A stretch of DNA of 64,000 nt from Pseudomonas capsici (lineage in GTDB: Bacteria; Pseudomonadota; Gammaproteobacteria; Pseudomonadales; Pseudomonadaceae): positions 97,495-161,494 of the forward strand of contig NZ_JAFGZD010000012.1 of assembly GCF_017165765.1 (NCBI RefSeq). The letters run 5' to 3'. This document shows, one piece after another, positions 1 to 8,740 of this stretch. Below the pieces are notes generated by a model. That model ran no database searches. It saw only the letters and a list, made by a program, of their open reading frames with translations, and was not told the origin of the DNA. Both the position numbers and the translations under genes were made by a program. Each line of letters begins with the position of its first letter. The stretch's first letter is position 1.

Positions 1-236
1 TTGCCGGAGGGTACGGCAGGACGGATCTCGAAAGGCGCATTCCACACCAGCTCATTGTCACGGCTTTCGGTCTGGAACAGACGCCGCTCGCGGATTTCCT
101 GCCGGGTGTCTTGCAGATACGCCTGAAAACTCGCGTGATGCGTCACGGCCGTTTCAGCCTCTGGCCGGGCACATCCCATGGCCATAACCATGAATATGAG
201 GCTGGCCGCTACCCTGGCCATGAGTGACTGGTGCAT
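1..236 (-). CDS. Lipoprotein-type alpha/beta hydrolase, 5' part only
   Basis: Reading leftward from an ATG at 236-234, the frame stays open to the window edge (78 codons). The N-terminus has a hydrophobic stretch (SLIFMVMAMGC) ending in a cysteine at about residue 22, as in a lipoprotein signal. It is followed by a polar segment containing DNELVWNAPFEIRP. That segment resembles the region just before the first catalytic-domain strand in a family of Pseudomonas lipoprotein alpha/beta hydrolases (carboxylesterase-like). The catalytic Ser, Asp and His would lie outside the window, so activity cannot be judged. A purine-rich GGGAGTAGGGGAG precedes the start. It is transcribed away from the LacI-type gene. 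The family assignment rests on remembered N-terminal similarity only. Confidence 0.5.
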   Translation of the reverse strand, partial: MHQSLMARVAASLIFMVMAMGCARPEAETAVTHHASFQAYLQDTRQEIRERRLFQTESRDNELVWNAPFEIRPAVPSG

Positions 237-431
237 GGCTCCCCTACTCCCGATCCTTGCCGAATCTGTTTCCCGAAAAGTCGATCATCGTAATCATCCG
301 CTCACCCGAGCGATACTTTATTTGGCGAGTGGTTTGCCCTGTCTTGTATCCTTTCGTAAAATGCCCGCCACCCCGGGAAAGCCTTGTTACAGCGGGCTTC
401 CCACTTATCGATCAGCGCAGTCGGGACATCC

Positions 432-1466
432 GTGGCAAGAAAATCCAGAAGGGATCTCACCCATGCAACGGGCACAGGCGATGCACCGGTCACGGTCATC
501 GATGTGGCTCGTGCAGCCGGGGTTTCTCCCATCACGGTGTCTCGCGCCGTCAATCGCCCCGAGCTGGTCAGCGATGCAACCCGCGAGCGGGTGCTGGAAG
601 TCGTCAAGGCCATGGGTTATGTGCCCAATCTTCTGGCTGGCAGCCTTGCAAGCAGCAAAAGCAAGCTGGTTGCCATCCTGCTACCCACCATTGCCCACTC
701 GATTTTTGCTACTGCCGTGCAAGCCATCATGGACCGCCTGACGGAAGCCGGTTATCAGTCGCTGCTTGGCCCGACCGGCTACTCCCCGGAAAAGGAAGAG
801 TCGCTGCTCGAAGCGATTCTTGGCCGTCGCCCCGACGGCATCGTACTGACCGGCACCCTGCACACCGAAGGCAGTCGTGCCCGACTGGCCAGTGCTGGTA
901 TTCCGGTGGTCGAGGCCTGGGACCTGAGCGATACGGCGCTGGACATGCAGGTGGGGTTTTCCCATGAAAAGGTCGGCGAGTTTGTGGCCGATCACTTCGT
1001 TGCCAAAGGCTATCAGCGCTTTTCGGTGATCACTGTCGATGATCCTCGGGGAATTCGGCGCTGCAACAGCCTGATTCAGCGCCTGGCACAACATGGCCTG
1101 TCAGGGGTGCCTGTTGAGATACTGCCTTTGCCCGCGACCTGGGAAGTCGGCCGTGAAGGGCTCAAACGGCTATTGCTGCGCCCCGAACACCCGCAATTGG
1201 TGTTCTGCAGTTCCGATACCGTCGCCATGGGTGTCCTCGCCCAGGCCGCTGAACTGGGCTTGCGGGTTCCTCAGGACATTGCCGTGCTGGGCTTCGGCGA
1301 TACGACCAACAGTCGGTTCGCGCACCCGGCGCTGTCCACCATCAGTGTCAACTCCACGCTGATGGGTCATGAAGTCGCGCAGGCTCTATTGCGCCGCTTT
1401 GAGGGCGATACCTCGGTCACCCACTTCGACAGTGGCTTCTCGCTGATCGAACGCGCCAGCACCTGA
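432..1466 (+). CDS. LacI/GntR-family transcriptional repressor
   Basis: A 344-residue DNA-binding regulator of the LacI family. The helix-turn-helix (VTVIDVARAAGVSPITVSRA) lies at about residues 20-40, followed by a periplasmic-binding-protein-like sensor domain starting near LVAILLPTIAHSIFATAV and ending in the usual FGDTTNSRFAHPALSTISV region. Length is normal for the family. I chose the GTG at 432; a TTG at 384 in the same frame would add 16 residues, and no ATG is available in frame near here. The gene is immediately followed by two perfect palindromes and the gudP-gudD operon. It therefore probably represses that operon and itself responds to glucarate or a related sugar acid (inference from context). 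Confidence 0.88.
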   Translation: MARKSRRDLTHATGTGDAPVTVIDVARAAGVSPITVSRAVNRPELVSDATRERVLEVVKAMGYVPNLLAGSLASSKSKLVAILLPTIAHSIFATAVQAIMDRLTEAGYQSLLGPTGYSPEKEESLLEAILGRRPDGIVLTGTLHTEGSRARLASAGIPVVEAWDLSDTALDMQVGFSHEKVGEFVADHFVAKGYQRFSVITVDDPRGIRRCNSLIQRLAQHGLSGVPVEILPLPATWEVGREGLKRLLLRPEHPQLVFCSSDTVAMGVLAQAAELGLRVPQDIAVLGFGDTTNSRFAHPALSTISVNSTLMGHEVAQALLRRFEGDTSVTHFDSGFSLIERAST

Positions 1467-1508
1467 TCCCTCTCCATTTTCAAAAAATCTGCTGCACCGG
1501 GCTTGAAT

Positions 1509-1540
1509 GATAACGTTATCTGAATAATGATAACGTTATC
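1509..1540. promoter_or_regulatory. Tandem 12-bp palindromic operators (LacI-family type)
   Basis: The perfect palindrome GATAACGTTATC occurs twice, at 1509-1520 and 1529-1540, with centres exactly 20 bp (about two helical turns) apart. The central CG step is characteristic of LacI-family operators. The pair lies between the LacI-type gene and gudP, 79 bp before the gudP start, so it is the likely binding site of that regulator. Confidence 0.8.
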
Positions 1541-1619
1541 GTTGTACGACAACGGATGAGTCGGCTTGCCCTGCTCACACTTATCTACCCGCATAAAAAC
1601 AACTAGTGGGAGCGTCAAC

Positions 1620-2996
1620 ATGCAAGAACCGAAGAAAACCCGCGCCCGGTATCTGATCCTGCTCATGCTGTTTCTGGTGACCACGATCAACTTTGCCGAT
1701 CGTGCAACCATCTCCATTGCCGGGTCCAGTATCCAGAAAGACCTGGGCATCGACTCCATTACCCTCGGCTACATCTTTTCCGCTTTCGGTTGGGCCTATG
1801 TGCTTGGCCAGATCCCCGGCGGCTGGCTGCTGGACCGCTTCGGTTCCAAGAAGGTCTACGCGGCAAGCATCTTCACCTGGTCGCTGTTCACCCTGCTGCA
1901 GGGCTATATCGGCGAGTTCGGGGTCGGCACGGCGGTGGTGGTGCTGATTCTGTTGCGCATGATGGTCGGCCTGGCCGAAGCGCCCTCCTTTCCGGGCAAT
2001 GCGCGCATCGTGGCGTCGTGGTTCCCGACCAAGGAACGGGGCACGGCCTCGGCCATTTTCAACTCGGCCCAATATTTCGCCACAGCCCTGTTCGCGCCGC
2101 TGATGGGCTGGATCGTCTACCGCTTCGGCTGGCAATACGTATTCATCTTCATGGGCGCCATAGGGATTGTGTTCTCGATGATCTGGCTGCGGGTCATCTA
2201 CAGCCCGAAGGATCACCCGCTGGCCAATGCTGAAGAAGTCCGCTACATCGCCGAAAACGGCGGTCTGGTCGATCTCGATGACAAGAAAAAGAAAGCCGAT
2301 GGTGGTCCGAAATGGGATTACATCCGCCAACTGCTTACCAACCGCATGATGGCCGGTGTCTACCTCGGGCAGTTCTGCATCAACTCGCTGACGTACTTCT
2401 TCCTGACCTGGTTCCCTGTGTATCTGGTCCAGGAGCGCGGCATGACCATCCTCAAGGCCGGCCTTATCGCTTCGCTGCCTGCCGTCTGCGGCTTCCTGGG
2501 CGGTGTGCTGGGCGGCGTGTTCTCCGACATGCTGCTGCGACGTGGCAACTCCCTGAGCGTGGCGCGTAAAACGCCTATCGTCGTCGGCATGCTGCTGTCG
2601 ATGTCGATGATCATCTGCAACTACGTCGAAGCCGACTGGATGGTCGTGGCATTCATGGCGCTGGCCTTTTTCGGCAAGGGCGTCGGTGCGCTGGGCTGGG
2701 CCGTGGTATCCGATACCTCGCCCAAACAGATCGCCGGTCTGGCTGGCGGCCTGTTCAACACCATCGGCAACCTGTCCTCGATCAGTACCCCTATCGTGAT
2801 CGGCTACATCATTGCCGCCACCGGCTCGTTCAAAATGGCTCTGGTCTTTGTCGGAGCCAACGCCTTGATCGCCGCCATCAGCTACCTGTTCATCGTGGGC
2901 GATATCAAGCGCATTCATCTCAAGGGGATCAGCGATCCGCTGGAAGACAGAGCGGCGCAGGCCGATGCACCAGCGGCCCCTCACACTCCCCGCTGA
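1620..2996 (+). CDS. gudP: MFS sugar-acid transporter, glucarate-type (GudP-like)
   Basis: A 458-residue inner-membrane permease of the major facilitator superfamily, anion:cation symporter (ACS) branch. The first membrane segment starts at YLILLMLFLVTTINFADRA. The family motif between TM2 and TM3 is seen as GWLLDRFGSKKVY, and the two six-helix halves are separated by a charged loop rich in lysine (DLDDKKKKADGG). The ATG at 1620 was chosen because GGGAG lies 7-8 bp before it; the longer frame from 1566 has no ribosome site. It is directly followed by gudD (25-bp gap), so D-glucarate or galactarate is the likely substrate. The exact sugar acid is inferred from the neighbour. Confidence 0.88.
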   Translation: MQEPKKTRARYLILLMLFLVTTINFADRATISIAGSSIQKDLGIDSITLGYIFSAFGWAYVLGQIPGGWLLDRFGSKKVYAASIFTWSLFTLLQGYIGEFGVGTAVVVLILLRMMVGLAEAPSFPGNARIVASWFPTKERGTASAIFNSAQYFATALFAPLMGWIVYRFGWQYVFIFMGAIGIVFSMIWLRVIYSPKDHPLANAEEVRYIAENGGLVDLDDKKKKADGGPKWDYIRQLLTNRMMAGVYLGQFCINSLTYFFLTWFPVYLVQERGMTILKAGLIASLPAVCGFLGGVLGGVFSDMLLRRGNSLSVARKTPIVVGMLLSMSMIICNYVEADWMVVAFMALAFFGKGVGALGWAVVSDTSPKQIAGLAGGLFNTIGNLSSISTPIVIGYIIAATGSFKMALVFVGANALIAAISYLFIVGDIKRIHLKGISDPLEDRAAQADAPAAPHTPR

Positions 2997-3021
2997 CTCA
3001 CAACAAGAAGGACTTTGATTC

Positions 3022-4377
3022 ATGACTGTTCAGACTTCAAATCAGGCAACACACGGCGCACCGGTCATCACAGAGCTGCAGGTCGTTCCCGTTGCGGGCC
3101 ACGACAGTATGCTGCTCAACCTCAGTGGTGCCCATAGCCCGTATTTCACACGAAACGTACTGATCCTCAAGGACAACGCCGGCCATATCGGCGTCGGCGA
3201 AGTGCCGGGCGGCGAAGGCATTCGCAAGACCCTGGAAGATGCCAGGGATCTGCTGATCGGTCAGTCCATCGGCAATTATCAGCACCTGCTCAAGCAGGTC
3301 CGCACAGCCTTTGCCGATCGCGACATCGGCGGACGTGGCCTGCAGACCTTCGACCTGCGTATCACCATCCATGCGGTCACTGCCGTGGAGTCGGCCCTGC
3401 TGGATCTGCTTGGCCAGCATCTGGAGGTGCCGGTGGCCGCCCTGCTCGGCGAAGGCCAGCAACGGGATGCGGTGGAAATGCTGGGTTACCTGTTCTATGT
3501 CGGCGACCGCACCCGGACCGATCTGGCCTATCGCTCGGAGGCCGATGCCGATAACGCCTGGTTCCGCCTGCGCAATGAGGAAGCATTGACTCCGGAAAAG
3601 ATCGTCAGCCTGGCTGAAGCAGCCTACGAGCGTTATGGCTTCAAGGATTTCAAACTCAAGGGCGGCGTGTTACGTGGTGATGAGGAAATCGAAGCGGTCA
3701 CCGCCCTGGCCGAGCGTTTCCCGCAGGCGCGCATCACCCTGGACCCGAATGGTGCCTGGTCATTGAAAGAAGCCATCCGCCTGTGCCGGGACCAGCATCA
3801 TGTGCTGGCTTACGCCGAAGACCCGTGTGGTGCGGAAAACGGCTTCTCCGGTCGTGAGGTCATGGCCGAGTTCCGTCGCGCCACGGGTTTGCGCACTGCA
3901 ACCAACATGATCGCGACCGACTGGCGTCAGATGGGTCACGCCATTCAATTGCAGTCGGTGGATATTCCGCTGGCCGACCCGCACTTCTGGACCATGCAAG
4001 GCTCGGTACGTGTGGCACAGATGTGCAACGAGTGGGGGCTGACCTGGGGCTCGCACTCCAATAACCACTTCGATATTTCCCTGGCGATGTTCACCCAGGT
4101 CGCGGCTGCCGCTCCTGGCCAGATCACGGCCATCGACACCCACTGGATCTGGCAGGATGGACAGCGCCTGACCAGAGAACCGCTGAAAATCGAGGGAGGA
4201 CTTGTGGCCGTGCCGAAAAAGCCGGGCCTCGGGATCGAACTGGATATGGACGCTCTGCAAAAGGCCCATGAAGTCTACAAAGGTATGGGCCTGGGTGCCC
4301 GTGACGACGCCACGGCCATGCAGTACCTGATTCCAGACTGGACGTTCAACAACAAGCAGCCTTGCCTGGTGCGCTGA
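3022..4377 (+). CDS. gudD: D-glucarate dehydratase
   Basis: A 451-residue enolase-superfamily enzyme that dehydrates D-glucarate (and usually L-idarate) to 5-keto-4-deoxyglucarate in the cytoplasm. The catalytic set is intact. The KxK motif is K211-L-K213 in FKLKGG. The metal ligands follow as D241 (TLDPNGAW), E266 (YAEDPCG) and N295 (ATNMIATDW). The base His345 is in WGSHSNNHFD. These residues are all offset by six from the E. coli enzyme numbering I remember, so the alignment is gapless. The C-terminal DWTFNNKQPCLVR is typical of the family. The start ATG has AAGAAGGA upstream. It is cotranscribed with gudP under the presumed LacI-type operator and ends at a strong terminator. Confidence 0.95.
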   Translation: MTVQTSNQATHGAPVITELQVVPVAGHDSMLLNLSGAHSPYFTRNVLILKDNAGHIGVGEVPGGEGIRKTLEDARDLLIGQSIGNYQHLLKQVRTAFADRDIGGRGLQTFDLRITIHAVTAVESALLDLLGQHLEVPVAALLGEGQQRDAVEMLGYLFYVGDRTRTDLAYRSEADADNAWFRLRNEEALTPEKIVSLAEAAYERYGFKDFKLKGGVLRGDEEIEAVTALAERFPQARITLDPNGAWSLKEAIRLCRDQHHVLAYAEDPCGAENGFSGREVMAEFRRATGLRTATNMIATDWRQMGHAIQLQSVDIPLADPHFWTMQGSVRVAQMCNEWGLTWGSHSNNHFDISLAMFTQVAAAAPGQITAIDTHWIWQDGQRLTREPLKIEGGLVAVPKKPGLGIELDMDALQKAHEVYKGMGLGARDDATAMQYLIPDWTFNNKQPCLVR

Positions 4378-4422
4378 TCGACTCACACTTGCAGATCCAA
4401 AACTGGCCACTCAGTTGGCAGC

Positions 4423-4453
4423 CGGCGCACAGCCCCCTTGTGCGCCGTTTTTT
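4423..4453 (+). terminator. Rho-independent terminator after gudD
   Basis: A perfect 9-bp stem CGGCGCACA / TGTGCGCCG (4423-4431 with 4439-4447) and a 7-base loop are followed at once by six T residues (4448-4453). It lies 46 bp after the gudD stop and ends the gud operon. The remaining 300 bp up to the LuxR gene are AT-richer and show no further gene that I can support. Confidence 0.9.
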
Positions 4454-4753
4454 ATCAAGGCCTGCAGAGGCTCGACGTATATTCTGCAAAAGTCGCAAAT
4501 ATGTAACAGGATGCGTACAAGATCTGAGACACAGCCTCGCTCCTGGAAGCTAAAAACGACTTCATATAGAAGCTACAAGCTGTTGATTCAATAAGGCTAT
4601 CGCGAAAAAGATCAAGTCCTCTCTCCCTGTCGCCAGCGGTCAAAAGCCCGGCATTTCCTTATCTCAAATTGTATATACAAGCAATCACGTACATTCATAT
4701 TCGTGACCGAGGTCTCTTTATCCGCGTCGAAAACCTGTCCCAGCTACATCATC

Positions 4754-5434
4754 ATGGATGACAAAATGCCACATACCCTATTTCCGCAAATTGGCAGTGT
4801 CATGGCCAATATTGGTACTCGGAATTTCTCGCGCGCGTTTCTTGAGCTGATAAACAAGCAGCTTGGCATCGATGCCGCACATCTTCACGCACTGCCACAA
4901 CCGCTGCAATCCGGGCTCGCCAGCGCTCGGGCGATGCTTGACGAAACCGTCACCTCAGCGCGCGCCCTCAGTATGTTCACGGATTCTGTCCACCTCTATC
5001 CGATGCAGGAGTCCAATGGTTACTGCTGCCGAATCACGGTGTTTCGTGCGCCTCCTTCACCCTGTTTCTCGGCTGGCGAGCGTCGCCGCTTGAAAGACAT
5101 CTCGCCTTTCCTGTTCTCGATCCTCGAGAAACATGTGGAAACCTTGCAGTCGATCCAGTCCAGAGCCGAGGCGAACAAGACTGAAAGCCTCGAAGACCGT
5201 TTCCACGAACGTCTTCGCGAAACCGGCCTGAAGCTTTCCGAGCGCGAAACACAGGTCTGTCTTGGGCTGCTGGCCGGGCATACGGCTCTGGAGCAGGCCG
5301 AACGCCTGACCCTGAAGGTCAATACCGTAGGCAGTTATCAGCGTCGCGCCGCCGTCAAGCTGGGGATCAGCGGGCGCAACTCACTGATGCGCTGGATGTA
5401 TGCGTCGTCCGAAGGCATTTCCATCGCCAACTGA
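4754..5434 (+). CDS. LuxR-type regulator of the lipopeptide cluster (downstream copy)
   Basis: A 226-residue protein (ATG at 4754; a GTG at 4703 would add 17 residues, and neither has a clear ribosome site). The C-terminus is a LuxR/GerE helix-turn-helix: LKLSERETQVCLGLLAGHTA, then an atypical recognition region (LTLKVNTVGSYQRRAAVKLGI). There is no recognisable autoinducer-binding domain. This matches the stand-alone LuxR regulators that flank Pseudomonas lipopeptide NRPS genes. It resembles the second regulator at 36319 in its ends (AAVKLGISGRNSLMRWM against ATVKLGISGRHGLARWM) and in the N-terminal half, so the two are paralogues. It converges on macB with a 28-bp gap. Activation of the NRPS genes is inferred from the family. 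Confidence 0.82.
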   Translation: MDDKMPHTLFPQIGSVMANIGTRNFSRAFLELINKQLGIDAAHLHALPQPLQSGLASARAMLDETVTSARALSMFTDSVHLYPMQESNGYCCRITVFRAPPSPCFSAGERRRLKDISPFLFSILEKHVETLQSIQSRAEANKTESLEDRFHERLRETGLKLSERETQVCLGLLAGHTALEQAERLTLKVNTVGSYQRRAAVKLGISGRNSLMRWMYASSEGISIAN

Positions 5435-5464
5435 GGCCTGGAACTGCCCTCGGACGCAGGCCTC
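5433..5464. terminator. Hairpin between convergent luxR and macB genes
   Basis: A perfect 8-bp inverted repeat GAGGCCTG (5433-5440) / CAGGCCTC (5457-5464) with a 16-base loop occupies almost the whole gap and overlaps both stop codons. It lacks a T-run on either strand. It is probably a bidirectional transcript-end hairpin, though a standard intrinsic terminator is not shown. Confidence 0.45.
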
Positions 5465-7475
5465 AATCCCGCGCCAACGCTTCGATCGGATCAAGCCTTG
5501 CCGCATTGCGTGCCGGTACAAAGCCGAACAGCACGCCAATCAATGTCGAACAGGCGAAGGCGGTGACGATCGAGGCGGGTGAGAAGACCATTTCCCACTG
5601 TTTGACGAACAGCGTGAACAGGTAGCCGATCCCGTAAGACAGGGCGATACCGATTACCCCGCCGATCAGGCACACCATCACAGCCTCCACCAGAAACTGC
5701 TGGCGGATATCCGACTGGCGAGCACCGACAGCCATGCGGATACCGATCTCACGAGTCCGCTCGGTCACCGACACCAGCATGATGTTCATTACCCCGATAC
5801 CACCGACCACCAGGGAAATCACCGCAATCAGCGACAGCAGCAAGGTCAGCGAGCGGCTGGTTTTCTGCACGGTCTGCATGACGCTGTCGAGGTTGTTGGT
5901 GAAGAAGTCCTTGGTGCCGTGGCGCTGCAGCATGAGGGCCTTGATCTCTTCCTCCACCTGCTTGCTCGGCATGCCATCCTTGACCCGCACGCTGATGCTG
6001 TCCAGATGGCGCTGGCCCAGCACACGACCGGCAGCGGTTTCGTAGGGCATCCAGATATTCAGGGTATTGCCGGCGATGAACAGGTTCTTGTGATCGCTGG
6101 TCACGCCAATCACCGTACAGGGCAGATTGCCGATCAGGATCACCTGCCCCAACGGATTGACGCCCGGCCCGAACAGCCGCTGCGCGGTGTTGTGGTCGAG
6201 CACCACCACCTGGGCCTGACGCCGGGCGTCCTGTTCGTTGAAGGTGATGCCTGCCGCCAGTTGGATGTTGCGCACCTGGAAGTAACGACTGCTGACACCA
6301 TTGAGCTGGGCATCGACGTCAATGTTGCGGTAGCGCACCAGCATGCTGCGACCGACCACCGGCGTGGCGCTGTCGATGTAATACATCTGGTTGAGTGCCG
6401 TGACATCCGATGGCAACAGGGTCTCGATGGATTTGGCCCGACTGTCACCGAAGTTACTGCCGGCATAGATATCGATGGTATTGCTGCCGATGGCCTGGAT
6501 GTCCTTGAGCACATAGCGCTTGGCACCTTCACCGATGGCCGAGATGGACACCACCGAAGTGATGCCGATGATGATCCCGAGCATGGTCAGCAAGGTGCGC
6601 ATGCGGTGCGAGATCAGGGCGATCCAGGCCATGTTGAAGGCTTCGCGGAACAGACCGAGGCTGACGCCCAGGCGTCGGGACGCGCCCGCATGCTGCAATT
6701 GCGCTTCGGGCTCAGGTGCCGCCTGTGCCTTTTGCGCCGTGCGCTGGTCACTGATGATCTCGCCATCACTGACTTCGATGATGCGCTCGGCGTTGGCGGC
6801 GACCTTGGGATCGTGGGTAACCAGAATCACTGTATGACCGAGGCCGTGCAGCTCCAGAAGGATGTTCATGACCTCCTTGCCGCTGGCGGTATCCAGGGCA
6901 CCGGTGGGTTCGTCGGCCAGAATCACCTGGCCGCCGTTCATCAGGGCACGAGCAATACTCACCCGCTGCTGCTGACCACCGGACATCTGGCTCGGCCTGT
7001 GCGACAGATGCCCGCTCAGGCCCAGGCGCGCCAGCAACTCTTCGGCCCGTTTATGCCGTTGCGCCTGGGATTTGCCGGCGTATACAGCCGGAATCTCGAC
7101 GTTGCGCACGGCATCCAGGTGCGGCAGCAAGTGATAGCGCTGGAAAATGAAACCGAAATGGTCGCGACGCAACGCCGCCAGTTCCTCGTCGTCGAGATCT
7201 CGGGTTTCCTGGCCGTTGACCTTGTAGCTGCCGCCACTGGCATGGTCCAGACAACCGAGGATGTTCATCAGCGTCGATTTGCCCGAGCCCGAAGCGCCGA
7301 TGATCGCCACCAGCTCGCCTGCATGAATCGACAGATCGATATGCTTGAGGGCCAGAAACTCGCGGTCTCCGGCCATGAAACTGCGGCTCACACCTTGCAG
7401 GTGCAGGATCGGGCTGCCCGTATCGATCGTCGTCTCGTGCAGAGCTGCAACCTCTACCTTCTGGTTCATGCTCAT
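5463..7475 (-). CDS. macB: MacB-type ABC export protein for the lipopeptide
   Basis: A 670-residue fused ATPase/permease of the MacB family, in the inner membrane. The ATPase domain is N-terminal: Walker A IGASGSGKSTLMNILG near residue 60, signature MSGGQQQRVSIARAL, Walker B VILADEPTGALD. It is followed by TM1 after about residue 280 (MRTLLTMLGIIIGITSVVSI), a large periplasmic domain, and three C-terminal membrane helices with the FtsX-like fold (GIGVMNIMLVSVTERTREIGIRMAVGAR). Length is normal. With MacA it forms a tripartite pump that needs a TolC-type outer-membrane channel, not seen here. Its ATG overlaps the macA stop (ATGA, 7472-7475), so the two are translationally coupled. Position after the NRPS genes matches syringafactin/cichofactin-type clusters, so export of the lipopeptide is the likely role. 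Confidence 0.93.
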   Translation of the reverse strand: MSMNQKVEVAALHETTIDTGSPILHLQGVSRSFMAGDREFLALKHIDLSIHAGELVAIIGASGSGKSTLMNILGCLDHASGGSYKVNGQETRDLDDEELAALRRDHFGFIFQRYHLLPHLDAVRNVEIPAVYAGKSQAQRHKRAEELLARLGLSGHLSHRPSQMSGGQQQRVSIARALMNGGQVILADEPTGALDTASGKEVMNILLELHGLGHTVILVTHDPKVAANAERIIEVSDGEIISDQRTAQKAQAAPEPEAQLQHAGASRRLGVSLGLFREAFNMAWIALISHRMRTLLTMLGIIIGITSVVSISAIGEGAKRYVLKDIQAIGSNTIDIYAGSNFGDSRAKSIETLLPSDVTALNQMYYIDSATPVVGRSMLVRYRNIDVDAQLNGVSSRYFQVRNIQLAAGITFNEQDARRQAQVVVLDHNTAQRLFGPGVNPLGQVILIGNLPCTVIGVTSDHKNLFIAGNTLNIWMPYETAAGRVLGQRHLDSISVRVKDGMPSKQVEEEIKALMLQRHGTKDFFTNNLDSVMQTVQKTSRSLTLLLSLIAVISLVVGGIGVMNIMLVSVTERTREIGIRMAVGARQSDIRQQFLVEAVMVCLIGGVIGIALSYGIGYLFTLFVKQWEMVFSPASIVTAFACSTLIGVLFGFVPARNAARLDPIEALARD

Positions 7476-8623
7476 GACCCCGCCACGGTCGCTGACGGAT
7501 CGGCGATGACAACCTGGTCACCTTCGGCGAGTCCGTCCTTGATCTCCACCTGAACGTTATTGTTGATACCGGTCTGAACCTTGCGCTCCTGGGCGAAACC
7601 GTTCTTGTCCAGTACGCGTACGGTGTAGACACCTTCGGCATCGCGTCTACCCAGCGCCGCCACCGGCATGCTCAGGGCACTTTTGGCGGTGTCGAGGACG
7701 ATCCGCACCTGGGCGGTCATGGAGATGCGCAGGCGATGATCGGGGTTCGGCACTTCAAACAGCGCGTTATAGAAAACTGCAGAGTTCTGCTTGCTGGACG
7801 AACCGCTGCCTTCGGTTTCCAGATAGTCCTGAGGCGCGGGCTCGGTACCGCGCAGCGTGGCGTAGTAACGCTTGTCTTCACCCAGAATCGTGAAATAGAC
7901 CTCCTGCCCGGTGCTGATGTGGATCACATCGGCTTCGGAAACCTGAGCCTTGATAGTCATGGTGTCCAGATCCGCCAGTTTGAGCAGGACCGGCGCGAGT
8001 TGCTGAGCGATGACGGTCTGGCCTTCCTGAGTCACGATCCCCACCACGTCGCCATCGATAGGCGCGACGATCCGGGTGTAGCCCAGATTGACCTTGGCCG
8101 TGTCGATCTGCACCTGGGCGCTTTTGATCTGCGCATCCAGCGCACTGACGTTGGCCTGCTGGACTTCATAGTCCGACTCGGCATTCTCGAAGTCCTGACG
8201 GGAAATAGACTGATCGGTCTGTAATTCCTTGTAGCGATCATACAGACGCTTGGCCTGCTTCATCTGGGCACGGGCCGAGAGTCGGTCGGCCTGCAGTTTT
8301 TCCTCGTCCACCTCGGCCTGGCGCAAGGTGTTACGCAATACCAGAGGGTCGATTTCAGCCAGCCACTGACCTTTCTTGACCTTGTCTCCCAGCTTGACCT
8401 TGAGCGACTTCAACTGCCCGGAAACCTGGGCACCGACGTCCACCTGCTTGATGCCTTCCAGCACGCCTGTCGCCAATACGGCGTTCTCGATGTCGCTACG
8501 CTCGACCTTGGCGGTGATATAGGTCGGCGGCTTGGCCGGCGCTTCGATGGCATAAAACACGATACCCGCGGCCAATACCAGGGCAGTACCCAATCCAACC
8601 TTACGCAATTTCGACTTGTTCAT
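7472..8623 (-). CDS. macA: MacA-type periplasmic adaptor protein
   Basis: A 383-residue membrane-fusion protein. One N-terminal membrane anchor (VGLGTALVLAAGIVFYAI) is followed by a lipoyl-like half (VLATGVLEGIKQVDVGAQVSG), a coiled-coil hairpin (EEKLQADRLSARAQMKQAKR), the second lipoyl half (IVAPIDGDVVGIVTQEGQTV), a beta-barrel, and a membrane-proximal domain ending in GLAEGDQVVIADPS. It links MacB to an outer-membrane channel. Its coding region lies 117 bp after the cifB stop, with a perfect hairpin in that gap, and it overlaps macB by 4 bp. The start ATG has only a weak AGG upstream, so its translation may depend on readthrough from the long NRPS message (inference). Confidence 0.92.
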   Translation of the reverse strand: MNKSKLRKVGLGTALVLAAGIVFYAIEAPAKPPTYITAKVERSDIENAVLATGVLEGIKQVDVGAQVSGQLKSLKVKLGDKVKKGQWLAEIDPLVLRNTLRQAEVDEEKLQADRLSARAQMKQAKRLYDRYKELQTDQSISRQDFENAESDYEVQQANVSALDAQIKSAQVQIDTAKVNLGYTRIVAPIDGDVVGIVTQEGQTVIAQQLAPVLLKLADLDTMTIKAQVSEADVIHISTGQEVYFTILGEDKRYYATLRGTEPAPQDYLETEGSGSSSKQNSAVFYNALFEVPNPDHRLRISMTAQVRIVLDTAKSALSMPVAALGRRDAEGVYTVRVLDKNGFAQERKVQTGINNNVQVEIKDGLAEGDQVVIADPSATVAGS

Positions 8624-8699
8624 AGATGCCTACTGATACTTGAAGATCGCGCCCACCAGACGGGGCGGCAACTGACTGTTCGGTGTTCTGTGCGGCAGA

Positions 8700-8725
8700 G
8701 CTTCCCGCCCTTATCGGCGGGAAGC
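8700..8725. other. 10-bp perfect hairpin in the cifB-macA gap
   Basis: GCTTCCCGCC (8700-8709) pairs with GGCGGGAAGC (8716-8725) around a 6-base loop. No T-run follows on the minus strand, so it is not a standard terminator. It could partially attenuate or stabilise the message between the NRPS genes and macAB. Confidence 0.55.
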
Positions 8726-8740
8726 GCCTTCTTCATGGCC

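Noticed and set aside
224..967. Plus-strand frames of 187 and 247 codons near the left end
   Set aside because: They overlap the LacI-type gene in other frames and look like random high-GC translation.
4730..4755. TGTCCCAGCTACA near the start of the first luxR gene as a fifth syr-syp-like box
   Set aside because: The half-sites are only a few bases apart rather than 12, so the dyad spacing is wrong.
5919..7553. A 544-codon plus-strand frame opposite macB
   Set aside because: Antisense shadow; no signal, domain or ribosome site.
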